Positions 34,588-42,927 of a DNA stretch of 51,098 nt are shown here, one piece after another. The stretch comes from CAYNST01 sp964434105 (lineage in GTDB: Bacteria; Pseudomonadota; Gammaproteobacteria; Pseudomonadales; Cellvibrionaceae). Each line of letters begins with the position of its first letter. Position 1 is the first letter of the stretch. The stretch is taken from the NCBI GenBank assembly GCA_964434105.1, contig CAYSTJ010000028.1, positions 1 to 51,098 of the forward strand. Reading direction: 5' to 3'. Made by a program: the position numbers and the translations under genes. Under the pieces are notes generated by a model that was not told where the DNA came from, did not search any database, and worked only from the letters and a program-made list of their open reading frames with translations.

Positions 34588-34689
34588 CCCGGGCAACGAT
34601 GTATCGCCCGTTGTTTAATGCGCGGAACAGGCAGGTACAGCCGTGCCTGCCTGGCCATGATCAGGACAATTTTCGCAAAGACGCTGTTT

Positions 34690-35382
34690 TCACGCCCAGA
34701 AAATATTCGTCCACATCAGGCTATAGGTCGCCGGATCAAAAATTATGCGAGTGAAATCATAGGGGGACGGCGTCGCCATAAACGCCGCGAATGTCGCTGC
34801 CGACATGGCCAGCGTGGTCCCCATATTGCGGGAATCCCAGATTTTTACGGCCGAGCCAAACGACCGTTTTATAGTCACATTCATAAAATCCACGCTGTAG
34901 ATTTCATCCAGTAACAGGTGCAGAAAGTATCCAAACGCCGTAAACAGGCCGAAAAACCAGGCCGCGGTATTATCGGCACCGAGCCGATTTGCCGCAGCGA
35001 CGACAAAAAACATAAAAAACAGACTGGCCAGAAGTGAGTGAAAAATGCCCCGGTGCACAGTGAAGCGCTCAAATATATAACGCACACCAAACTGGACCAG
35101 AAAGAAAGCCATGGCGCACGCAACCCACACCCAGAGCAATGGCATTGCTTTGACCCAGTACAACGCCGTAAAAAAGCAGGCAACGACACTGATCGCACCA
35201 AACAGAATGCTCAGGCTGTGGGAGTTGTCCGAGTCGATGTCCGGCAGTATCCCGCCAACTGTTCCCATTACCCAACACAGAAAAGCCTCCGCAGGGGACA
35301 GTATTTCTGCTCCCAGAAAAGCCGTAGCGGCCAGACCGCTGCCTATGGTTGCAAATTGAAAATGCGTTTTAAAATTTGCCAT
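34690..35382 (-). CDS. YdjM-like inner-membrane metal-dependent hydrolase
   Basis: A member of the LexA-regulated, membrane-bound putative hydrolase family (YdjM, PF04307). ATG 35382 is chosen because GGGAAG precedes it by 6-7 nt and the protein then starts MANFKTHFQF, giving 230 aa. The conserved polar motifs that could bind a metal are His7, LPDIDSDNSH, HRGIFHS and the C-terminal HLLLDEI, placed between five or six hydrophobic helices. The biochemical role of the family is not firmly established. It is transcribed away from the mutarotase gene at 35633. No clear LexA box was found upstream. Confidence 0.85.
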   Translation of the reverse strand: MANFKTHFQFATIGSGLAATAFLGAEILSPAEAFLCWVMGTVGGILPDIDSDNSHSLSILFGAISVVACFFTALYWVKAMPLLWVWVACAMAFFLVQFGVRYIFERFTVHRGIFHSLLASLFFMFFVVAAANRLGADNTAAWFFGLFTAFGYFLHLLLDEIYSVDFMNVTIKRSFGSAVKIWDSRNMGTTLAMSAATFAAFMATPSPYDFTRIIFDPATYSLMWTNIFWA

Positions 35383-35632
35383 GTTCTTCCCGTGACGCCT
35401 GAGATTCAAAGATTACGATACAGCCTTGCCGTATGGAAATGGTACCGCGCACCATTTCGGCGGAGATGCGTTGATAACTGCGACTGGATCAGTAAGAATA
35501 TTCGCCCGACCGCGCAACAACCACGACAATCGTCGCGCCGCCCGATTCGCGGCCGGTATTTTATGCAATGGCGGCGGTATTGTGTGGAATATTTTCGGCC
35601 ACATGTTATGGACTATTACCAGGGGATCCAAT

Positions 35633-36490
35633 ATGGGCACCAGTATTCAGCAGAACCGGAAATCATTGGAGACGCGCCTGTTGACAACACCGGCTGGCGC
35701 GTGCGCCGAGATTTATCTTTATGGCGCACACCTGACACGCTGGCACAGCGCGTCAGGCGAGGACTGGTTATTCCTGAGTGAGGCTGCGCGCTTTGAGCAG
35801 GGCGCCGCCATACGCGGTGGTACACCGGTTATTTTCCCGCAGTTCAGCGGCTTCGGCAACGGACCCCGACACGGTTTTGCCCGCAACCGGTTTTGGAAAG
35901 TCAAAGCGTCGCCGATCACAAAAGATCACACAGCGCACTGCGCCATGGTCTTGAACGCCGATGATGAAACACGCGCGCTCTGGCCGCATGATTTCTGTGC
36001 GACCCTGTCTTTTGACCTTTCGGATTTCGGGCTGTGTCTGACGCTGGAAATACTGAACAGCGGCCAAACACCTTTCACATTCACCAGTGCGCTGCACACG
36101 TATTTTCAGGTCGCAGATTTCCGTCAGTCTCGTCTACTGGGACTGAAAAACCTAAGTTACTGGGATAACGACGGGACGGACTTTCGGCATCGACAGCTTC
36201 AACAGGAGGACGCGTTACATTTTGACGACGCCATTGACCGGGTCTATTTTGACTGTGAGCGGACCCTACAATTGGTTGACGGCAATCGGCGGTCGCTGGC
36301 CATCACGTCGGCTGGGTTCAGGGAAGTCGTGGTATGGAATCCGGGCGAGGCCGCAGCGCGGTCGCTGCCCGATATGGCCGATCAGGCGTACCGGAAGATG
36401 CTATGTGTCGAAGCCGCCCGGGTTGACTTGCCCGTGACACTGGCGCCGGGTGAAACATGGACCGGACGGCAAATGCTGGAAGAGCGATGA
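35633..36490 (+). CDS. D-hexose-6-phosphate mutarotase-like protein (YeaD family)
   Basis: A 285-aa aldose-1-epimerase superfamily protein of the YeaD type, expected to interconvert anomers of glucose-6-phosphate or a related sugar phosphate. The start at ATG 35633 is supported by AGGGGA 8 nt upstream; the frame open from 35426 is longer but lacks a site. Signature segments are IYLYGAHLTRWH, AIRGGTPVIFPQF, RHGFARNRFW (catalytic His), ALHTYFQVAD (second His) and WNPGEAAARSLPDM, with the C-terminal CVEAARVD carrying the Glu. It is divergent from the YdjM-like gene. Confidence 0.9.
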   Translation: MGTSIQQNRKSLETRLLTTPAGACAEIYLYGAHLTRWHSASGEDWLFLSEAARFEQGAAIRGGTPVIFPQFSGFGNGPRHGFARNRFWKVKASPITKDHTAHCAMVLNADDETRALWPHDFCATLSFDLSDFGLCLTLEILNSGQTPFTFTSALHTYFQVADFRQSRLLGLKNLSYWDNDGTDFRHRQLQQEDALHFDDAIDRVYFDCERTLQLVDGNRRSLAITSAGFREVVVWNPGEAAARSLPDMADQAYRKMLCVEAARVDLPVTLAPGETWTGRQMLEER

Positions 36491-36556
36491 CAGTCCACGC
36501 CCGACCTGCGGCCAGCATTGGCCGCCGCGTCGGGAATACGTCAATGGATGCCAGGA

Positions 36557-36949
36557 CTAGCGGAACATTTTTATGCCCAGTGCGGTAGCAATTCCCCAGA
36601 CCCAGGTCAAAATCAGAATCAGTGCCGGCGTGAGCACACCATAATTCAATCCGGCGACATCGGCGCCCATCAATTGGGGGAATACATAAAACAGCTGAAA
36701 CAGGCTGGGAATCAGGCTGATAATGGTCCCTTTCATCAGTATGCTGGATTTGTACAGGGGCAACATAAACAGGAAACCCCAAATTCCGCCCCAGACGATC
36801 CGCTGATACATCCACTCTGCAGAGTAAGCGATCGGCATCCTCACCTGTAGCGCCTCCATAATGCCGAAGTTGTCAAAGATCCAGACAACGGCGATGTTGA
36901 CCAGGGCACCAAAACAGCCGGCAGCGAAACATAACGGCAAAGTCTTCAT
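36557..36949 (-). CDS. Small four-helix membrane protein of unknown function
   Basis: A 130-aa protein with four predicted membrane helices (about residues 3-25, 50-66, 72-94 and 104-125) and little else. AAGG lies upstream of ATG 36949. The length, composition and regular helix spacing argue for a real gene. I do not recognise a named family. It ends convergently with the mutarotase-like gene, 66 bp apart. Confidence 0.7.
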   Translation of the reverse strand: MKTLPLCFAAGCFGALVNIAVVWIFDNFGIMEALQVRMPIAYSAEWMYQRIVWGGIWGFLFMLPLYKSSILMKGTIISLIPSLFQLFYVFPQLMGADVAGLNYGVLTPALILILTWVWGIATALGIKMFR

Positions 36950-37383
36950 GGGCGATTAACCTTTTTTGAAATGATAGACAGCGGTATGAGCGGAACTTCA
37001 CCGGTCGACCTGTGATTTGATCGTTCCAGCTGAGATGTGTGTTGAAAGTACCAGATTCGTGACGAAGATAACAACGTTTAAAGCGTTAAGACGGCGAAAC
37101 GGCAACCACTCGCAGGATTCGCGCGGGTCGACGGAGGCGCTCCCGGCAGTCATTGGGGTGTCGGACTGACACCGAAACGCCGTCGGCATTTTCCCCGTCC
37201 GGGCGCCGCGCCAAAATTCTCATACCAATCGGAAATTAATGGCGCGATTTTCAACATTCGGTCAATTTTTCCGCAAGATGGATACGGTATACTCGACTCA
37301 TCCATAATAAGTCAAAAAAGTGTCGCATCGCGTATGCCGGTTAAGGCAAAAACGTTTTCAGCGACAAATCCAAAGGTTTCAGT
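36950..37383. other. Intergenic region upstream of the TpsA-like gene
   Basis: This 434-bp region has no supported gene; a 63-codon minus frame lacks a ribosome site and protein-like composition. Near its right end a TATACT (37288-37293) could be a -10 box for the TpsA-like gene. AAAGG at 37370 provides its ribosome site. No convincing palindromic operator was seen. Confidence 0.4.
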
Positions 37384-40350
37384 ATGAACGCAGTATTCCG
37401 ACGCAGGTACACCGCCTTTCTCGCGCTGGCTATAGCCGCCGTCCACGGGTTCCAGGCAATGCCCGGTTACGCAGCCCCTTCCGGCGGTGTAGTGACGGCC
37501 GGCGATGGCACCATTACCCGATCGGGCGCGGACACAACAATCAGTCAGGACTCTGCGCGGCTGGCCATAGACTGGGACAGCTTCAACGTCGCCGCCGACG
37601 AGCGGGTCAGGTTCGTGCAGCCCGATGACACGGCGGTTGCACTTAACCGGATTCTGGACAATAGCCCGACGCAAATAATGGGGCGCATAGACGCCAATGG
37701 GCGCGTCATACTGACCAACCCGAATGGTCTGATTTTTGGCGAAGGTGCCAGTATCAATGTGGGCAGCCTGATCGCCAGCGGACTGGAGATTGATCCATCC
37801 GATTTTATTAACGGTGACCTGCTGTTCAGTGCCGCCAATGGCGGGGACGGCCTGGTTGTTAACCGGGGGCTGATTAATGCAGCCACCGGCGGCAACGTTG
37901 CCCTGCTGGGACAACAGGTCGAAAACCACGGCCTCATCAGCGCGCACCTGGGCAGCGTTTCGCTGGCCGCAGGCACCGGCATGGTCGCAACCTTCGATGA
38001 ACAGGGGCTGCTGGGCGTGCGCGTCACGGAGGCGTCGCTGAGTGAGCAGGTCGCCGTCGAGAACCATGGCGAAATCTCGGCCAAAGGCGGCCATATTCTG
38101 TTGAATGCCAGCACCAGTGCTGACCTGTTTTCCCGGGCGGTCAATCGCGGCACGCTGGATTCCGGCAACCACGTCATCGTACACGATGATGGCAGCTTCA
38201 CCCTGGGTGCAGGCGCCGGCGTGGTCAATACGGGGGTTCTTGATGCCAGCAGTCCCGACGGTGCGGGCGGTGAGATTGCTGTCCTGGGCGACGCCATTCG
38301 TCTGTCAGACACCTCGCAGGTGCTGGCCAACAGTGTCGGCGACGCGGGCCATATCCATGTCCAGGCGACACAATTGGCAGATGTCGCCGGTGAGCTGGCA
38401 ACCCGATCGGCGAGTGAGGCTGGCGGGCTGATCAATATTGCTTCAGCCGATACCCTGAATTACCGTGCCACCGCCGATCGGACCTCAGCCGATTTTCGTA
38501 ACGGTGTCCTGGTACTGCAGGCCCAGGATATCGCCCTGACCGGCGCTTCTGGCGGGGTTCGCGGCGCGGCCATTGAAACCGCCCTGCAGACCGGCTCTGT
38601 AATCATCCGCGCGCACAACCGTATCGAATCCAGTGCAGACAACCGGTTCCGGGTGGAAGTGAGCGATCACGAGAACTTCAGTTCGCTGATACTGGATGCC
38701 GGTTATGGTATCCAGCTGTCTGGTGCCGACCTGTTGCTCGGTGGTGGCCACCTGGCACTCGTCGCCGGCACCTCGGCGCTGTGCGCCGATTGCACGCAAC
38801 CCGCGAATGGGGGCAGCAACAGATCGGGAATCAATATTCGCCAGTCGGCACTGGCCACGGTAGGCGACCTCCATCTTTATTCCTATAATGGCATTTCCCT
38901 GCTGGATGTCCGCTTACCCGACTCCCCCGACGATTTCGCGCCACGCAGCCTGAACAGCCTGACTGCACAGGCGCGCGACAGCATTATCCTGTCCGCGTCC
39001 GACGATTTTTCTGTGCGAAACGATATTCAGCTGGTGATCGCACCCGACACGCAGGTGCCCGCCTTAACGCTTTCCGGCGACTACGCGCTGCCCCCGGCAA
39101 CCCTGCGGACGCCGCAACAGGTGACGGCTGCCACCATCGCGCTACGAAAAGCCAATTCCAGTGACTTGCTGAAAGTTGACCTGGGCGGGGATTTCAGGTT
39201 GCAGGCCGATGCCTTCCATGCGGATATCGTGTCTCAGGCAGCCCTGCAGCATCTATGGCTGGACAATGGCAGCGCCAATCGTGCCCAACCGGCGCAGATA
39301 TATATTGAAGCCGATACTATCGGCACCGTGCCACGTATCGGTACCGCTGATCAGGAAGGCCCCCTGTCGCCGGTCGATGTGAGTCTCGTCGCCCGGCATT
39401 CCGATATCACGCACAGGCATGACGTGATCACTGGTAGCGGTAACTATTCAGCGAGCGCCGACGGTGCTGTGGAATTTCTCGAAGGCCGGGGACTGGATAC
39501 GGTGACGACGGATGGCAGTCGTCAAACCCGCGCCGGGCAGGTCAATATTGCCGCCGATCGCAACCCCGAAGCCCAGCGTCTGTCGAACATCAATATTAAA
39601 TCGGCCGGGGACGTCGACATTGACAGCGCCAGCGGTTTCAACATTGCCGGCCTGAACGCCGCCAACCTGCTGATCAAAACCATCGGCGAGATAAGCCAGA
39701 CGGGACCCATCAGCATCACTGGCAATACGCATTTCAATACCGGAGTCGGCGGCACCATAAACCTGATCCATGCCGACAACGATTTTAATCGACTGACAAT
39801 GGAAACCGGTTATGTCAGCAATATCACACTGGCAGACCGCAACACACTTACGTTAGGTGAACTGCAACTCGGTGACAGCAATATCGATCTCAGGGCCCAG
39901 GCACTTATTCAGGATACCGATGCCCCCTGGCAGGTTTATGATACCTGGCTGCTATTGAATGCCGACAGGCTCGAACTGGGCGCGGCCGGCAGCAGCCCAA
40001 TCCACATTGGCACCGCGACGCTGGCGATTGAGTTTGCCGATTCGCTGGATATGGACGGCCAGCTGTCCGCCGGCCTTTTTGACGTCATCTCGATCAAAGG
40101 AACAGGCGATAATAATCGTTTCACTGTCGGCCCCAACGCCGAGTTCGATCTTGAGCAGCCGGAATGGTCCGATTCGATTATTCATCTTGGTGCCGGCGAC
40201 GACGTCGTCAATCTGCACAGCACGGTGCTCCTGCCGATCACGCTGGGCGAAGGCAACGACACAGTCAATATCAACGGGTCCAACCTCGATTACAATGTCA
40301 TAGATTTCGACGAGACAGCAGACACGATCAATACCACCGAGAGTCCCTGA
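37384..40350 (+). CDS. Filamentous haemagglutinin-type secreted protein (TpsA-like)
   Basis: A 988-aa exported protein. The signal peptide ends near PGYAAPSGG. Residues about 33-300 form the two-partner-secretion (haemagglutinin activity) domain: SGADTTISQDSARLAIDWDS, then NRILDNSPTQIMGRIDANG and VILTNPNGLIFGEGA. The latter are the NxNL/NPNG(I/L)-type motifs recognised by a TpsB transporter. The rest is a long run of short beta strands with Asn/Gly/Asp turns, consistent with a right-handed beta-helix, ending in a Gly-Asp-Asn-rich tail. No TpsB (FhaC-type) gene is in the window, so export depends on a partner elsewhere. A role in adhesion to the polysaccharide or in biofilm is possible but not shown. 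Confidence 0.9.
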   Translation: MNAVFRRRYTAFLALAIAAVHGFQAMPGYAAPSGGVVTAGDGTITRSGADTTISQDSARLAIDWDSFNVAADERVRFVQPDDTAVALNRILDNSPTQIMGRIDANGRVILTNPNGLIFGEGASINVGSLIASGLEIDPSDFINGDLLFSAANGGDGLVVNRGLINAATGGNVALLGQQVENHGLISAHLGSVSLAAGTGMVATFDEQGLLGVRVTEASLSEQVAVENHGEISAKGGHILLNASTSADLFSRAVNRGTLDSGNHVIVHDDGSFTLGAGAGVVNTGVLDASSPDGAGGEIAVLGDAIRLSDTSQVLANSVGDAGHIHVQATQLADVAGELATRSASEAGGLINIASADTLNYRATADRTSADFRNGVLVLQAQDIALTGASGGVRGAAIETALQTGSVIIRAHNRIESSADNRFRVEVSDHENFSSLILDAGYGIQLSGADLLLGGGHLALVAGTSALCADCTQPANGGSNRSGINIRQSALATVGDLHLYSYNGISLLDVRLPDSPDDFAPRSLNSLTAQARDSIILSASDDFSVRNDIQLVIAPDTQVPALTLSGDYALPPATLRTPQQVTAATIALRKANSSDLLKVDLGGDFRLQADAFHADIVSQAALQHLWLDNGSANRAQPAQIYIEADTIGTVPRIGTADQEGPLSPVDVSLVARHSDITHRHDVITGSGNYSASADGAVEFLEGRGLDTVTTDGSRQTRAGQVNIAADRNPEAQRLSNINIKSAGDVDIDSASGFNIAGLNAANLLIKTIGEISQTGPISITGNTHFNTGVGGTINLIHADNDFNRLTMETGYVSNITLADRNTLTLGELQLGDSNIDLRAQALIQDTDAPWQVYDTWLLLNADRLELGAAGSSPIHIGTATLAIEFADSLDMDGQLSAGLFDVISIKGTGDNNRFTVGPNAEFDLEQPEWSDSIIHLGAGDDVVNLHSTVLLPITLGEGNDTVNINGSNLDYNVIDFDETADTINTTESP

Positions 40351-40413
40351 CCGGACCGGATTCGGGACCTCTTCAGTGTTAGATTTAGGGTAACGGTTCG
40401 GACGGCAACCAGC

Positions 40414-40438
40414 CCTTCGACAGGCTCAGGATGAACGG
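40414..40438 (+). repeat. REP-like repeat
   Basis: CCTTCGACAGGCTCAGGATG followed by AACGG. It is the reverse complement of the element at 11060-11084 and typical of dispersed intergenic REP elements. It lies 64 bp after the TpsA-like stop, next to a tandem repeat. Confidence 0.7.
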
Positions 40439-40447
40439 CCCTTTCTA

Positions 40448-40582
40448 TTCGTGGATTAATGGCACTGCCTGTTCGTGAACTAACGACACTGTCTGTTCGT
40501 GAACTAACGGCACTGCCTGTTCGTGAACTAACGGCACTGCCTGTTCGTGAACTAACGGCACTGTCTGTTCGTGGATTAACGG
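40448..40582 (+). repeat. 24-bp tandem repeat, about 5.6 units
   Basis: Units begin at 40448, 40472, 40496, 40520, 40544 and 40568 with exactly 24-bp spacing. The unit core is TTCGTGAACTAACGGCACTG followed by CCTG or TCTG. The middle units are nearly identical, while the outer two share GTGGATTAA in place of GTGAACTAA. Each unit contains TTCGTGAA, a near palindrome. The period is a multiple of three, so an 8-residue peptide repeat is possible in a plus frame, but no start signal supports translation. Confidence 0.9.
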
Positions 40583-40691
40583 TCCATCGAAAGCCCGGAC
40601 AAACCGTGCTTCGATGGCGACAGGACGAATCGCCTCAACGCCGCCGACGACATTCATCTCACCCCCGGCAGAAACCGCGCCCTGACCCCCT

Positions 40692-40776
40692 TCAGAAGCC
40701 GCTGACCCTGAACCCCTCCAAAGCCGCTCACCCTGAGCCATTCCAAAGCCGCTCACCCCGAGCTTGTCGAAGGGTC
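40692..40776 (+). repeat. 25-bp tandem repeat grading into a REP-like end
   Basis: Three units begin at about 40692, 40717 and 40742 (TCCAAAGCCGCTCACCCTGA type). The last one runs into CTCACCCCGAGCTTGTCGAA and GGGTC, the other half of the common REP sequence. This looks like a decayed REP cluster between the TpsA-like gene and the GH5 gene. Confidence 0.7.
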
Positions 40777-40847
40777 ACGCCGGCTCCAGCGCAAACGCAT
40801 ACTTACATTTAAAGTTCTCACCCCCTCGATCCGCCCATAGATACGTA

Positions 40848-40882
40848 AAAAAAACGCCACTTTCTCAAATGGCGTTTTTTGT
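40848..40882 (-). terminator. Bidirectional terminator after the GH5 gene
   Basis: An ACGCCA stem (40855-40860) pairs with TGGCGT (40871-40876). It is flanked by an A-run on the left and a T-run on the right, so it can terminate from both sides. On the minus strand it lies about 30 bp after the GH5 stop. Confidence 0.8.
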
Positions 40883-40912
40883 TTTACAGCTGGGGTTTTT
40901 GGCAGGTCGGGC

Positions 40913-42124
40913 CTAAACCTGGCGGCGACGCAAAGCAGCGCCAGCGCCGGTTAACGCCAGCATCAATAGCGCCAGCGGATCGAAACTCCCACCACCGGTC
41001 TGCCCGCCCGAGCTAGTGGAAGAGGACGATGAGCTGGAGCTGGATGAACTCGAGCTGCTGGCGCCAGATGACGTGGATGAACTGCTTGAACTGGACGATG
41101 ACGAAGAGCTACTGGAACTGGAAGACGAGGACGGGCCACCAAAAATCGACGCCCGTTCGGCAGTTTCACGAATACCATTGGCACCATTGATCAGTCGATC
41201 GCCCCAACTGGTCAGGCTGTTGGCATTGAAGTTGTTAACGATATCCAGCGTTGTACAACAGGACCCGTTACCAGACCAGGACCAGCCGATATAACCAATG
41301 CCGTACTCTTCCGCGACAGCCATGATTGCGTCCTCATCGACATCGTCCCCCTGATGATCGGCACCAAACTCGCCAACTATCAGTGGCAGGTTGTGTGTTT
41401 GCAGGAACGTTTGTACGTAGCTTTCCACTGCCTGGCGATTATCGAATACCTGATACATATGAACGCTGAAAATCGTATTCCGGAGATTATCGGCGTCGGC
41501 AATCTGCGAGGCATTATCCCGCATGAGAAATTCCCAGTCCTGACCCCAGTTAGCCGCATCAACCACCAGGGTGTGCGTAAGGCCGGCGTTGCGCACAGTT
41601 TCAATTGCCGCTCTATGCTCACGTATCCAGGTGTCCAGCGGTACGTTATTGCCAAACGGTTCATTGGCAATATTGATAAGTACATAGTCCTCTTCACCGC
41701 GCAGCTCCGCAGCGATATCGTCAGAAGTCCAATAACGTGCAGCACTGGCCAGTGTGCCGGCCGGTTCAGACTCCGGGTATCCCGTCGCGTCGTGTACCTC
41801 CAGCATACAGATAAGCTGGTTCTGCTTGCACAGGTTGATAAGCGTTCGTACTTCTGATGCCGGTGTTCGCGACCACTGGTCGCCATTGGCCAGCACTATC
41901 CGAACCGTATTTGCACCTGTATTGGCGATATCCGCGATTGCCTGGGTATTGCCCGTGTACCAGGCATGGGGATGGTTAATGCCGCGCATGATGAATTCAT
42001 TGCCATTACCGTCCAGCAACCGGGTTCCGTCGACACTGAAGTCGGCGAATGCAGAAGAAGCGAACAATGCTGTTCCCAGAGCGGCCGCCGTAAGGCCGTA
42101 TTTCAGATAGTGCGGGTTAATCAT
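40913..42124 (-). CDS. GH5 endo-beta-mannanase-like enzyme, poly-Ser linker, GlyGly-CTERM
   Basis: Secreted TIM-barrel glycoside hydrolase most like GH5 subfamily 8 mannanases. ATG 42124 is preferred (AAGGTG 7 nt upstream) over GTG 42133 and gives 403 aa. The signal peptide ends at SSAFA. The catalytic domain has MRGINHPHAWY, ANTVRIVLANG, LEVHDATGYPES, INIANEPFG (acid/base Glu155) and IVGEFGAD (nucleophile Glu252). Poly-serine (about residues 332-375) links to a C-terminal SFDPLALLMLAL helix followed by RRR. Together with the preceding Gly-rich stretch this is the GlyGly-CTERM sorting signal processed by rhombosortase. Beta-mannan as substrate is inferred from the subfamily motifs. A terminator follows. 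Confidence 0.9.
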   Translation of the reverse strand: MINPHYLKYGLTAAALGTALFASSAFADFSVDGTRLLDGNGNEFIMRGINHPHAWYTGNTQAIADIANTGANTVRIVLANGDQWSRTPASEVRTLINLCKQNQLICMLEVHDATGYPESEPAGTLASAARYWTSDDIAAELRGEEDYVLINIANEPFGNNVPLDTWIREHRAAIETVRNAGLTHTLVVDAANWGQDWEFLMRDNASQIADADNLRNTIFSVHMYQVFDNRQAVESYVQTFLQTHNLPLIVGEFGADHQGDDVDEDAIMAVAEEYGIGYIGWSWSGNGSCCTTLDIVNNFNANSLTSWGDRLINGANGIRETAERASIFGGPSSSSSSSSSSSSSSSSSSSTSSGASSSSSSSSSSSSSSTSSGGQTGGGSFDPLALLMLALTGAGAALRRRQV

Positions 42125-42294
42125 GTGTTTCACCTTATAGTCGACTATTAAGCGTTGTTATTCTGAGGGTCTGTTGACGTTTCATCCACCGCGACTACTG
42201 TTGCCGTAGCCCCTTGTCGCCTGTCGATTCGCCCGCGTTGCCGGTCCCCGCAACACCTTGTCGACGATAACAGTTGAACCACGGTCGATGCTTG

Positions 42295-42308
42295 TGCAAC
42301 CGGTTACA
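42295..42308. promoter_or_regulatory. Candidate LacI-family operator upstream of GH5
   Basis: TGCAACCGGTTACA is a palindrome with the central CCGG-type core seen in many LacI/GalR operators; one base pair is mismatched. It lies about 170 bp upstream of the GH5 start. No second copy was found in the window, and no LacI regulator gene is present, so the assignment is tentative. Confidence 0.35.
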
Positions 42309-42407
42309 TCTGATCAAGGCGTCATTATAGGCGGGGCAACTGGCGGAGAGAACCACTCGAATGAGCACTGAATCACGTATCTTCAGCAGCATTACAATTT
42401 TATTGGA

Positions 42408-42798
42408 GAACTGCGGGCCAGGCACTGAAAGAACTGCGAAAGAACTGCGGGACAGGCACAGGAACTGCGGGACAGGCACTCACGCGCTGTGACCGACGCC
42501 CCGGCTGAATACGGGACATGACGACTCCCGCAAGTGGCGGAGAACTGCGGGACAGGCACAGAGTGCGAGGCAGAACTGCGGGACAGGCACCCACGCGCTG
42601 TGACCGGCGCCCNNNNNNNNNNNNNNNNNNNNNNNNNNNNNNNNNNNNNNNNNNNNNNNNNNNNNNNNNNNNNNNNNNNNNNNNNNNNNNNNNNNNNNNN
42701 NNNNNNNNNNNNTGCGAGGCAGAACTGCGGGACAGGCACCCACGCGCTGTGACCGGCGCCCCGGCTGAATACGGGACATGACGACTCCCGCAAGTGGG
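42408..42798. repeat. Array of GAACTGCGGGACAGGCAC repeats
   Basis: The 18-mer GAACTGCGGGACAGGCAC occurs at 42442, 42462, 42542, 42573 and 42722, with a variant at 42408 and a truncated copy at 42431. At three positions it heads a longer unit containing CACGCGCTGTGACCG, CGGCTGAATACGGGACATG and ACTCCCGCAAGTGG. The array is broken by the assembly gap. Sequences of this form resemble REP-type repeats associated with IS200-like REP-associated transposases, but no transposase gene is here. Confidence 0.8.
42613..42712. other. Assembly gap (100 N)
   Basis: Exactly 100 undetermined bases within the repeat array. The flanks on both sides belong to the same repeat unit, so the true number of units, and possibly an inserted gene, is unknown. 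Confidence 0.98.
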
Positions 42799-42927
42799 AT
42801 TTCCCGTTTGTCGAGCTGCGTCACTGATTACAGACGGTAACCGTGTCTGACCGATGACATCACCGGTATGCCGCTTCGTTGGTAGACTGAATGGATAGGC
42901 CTTGAATCACACAGGAGTTACGCATTT

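Noticed and set aside
40448..40582. CRISPR array
   Set aside because: Units are contiguous 24-bp tandem repeats with no unique spacers, and no cas genes are in the window.
40459..40812. Coding region with an 8-residue repeat (117 codons, plus strand)
   Set aside because: The repeat period is divisible by three, so an open frame arises by chance. There is no ribosome-binding site, and the frame runs through REP-like DNA.
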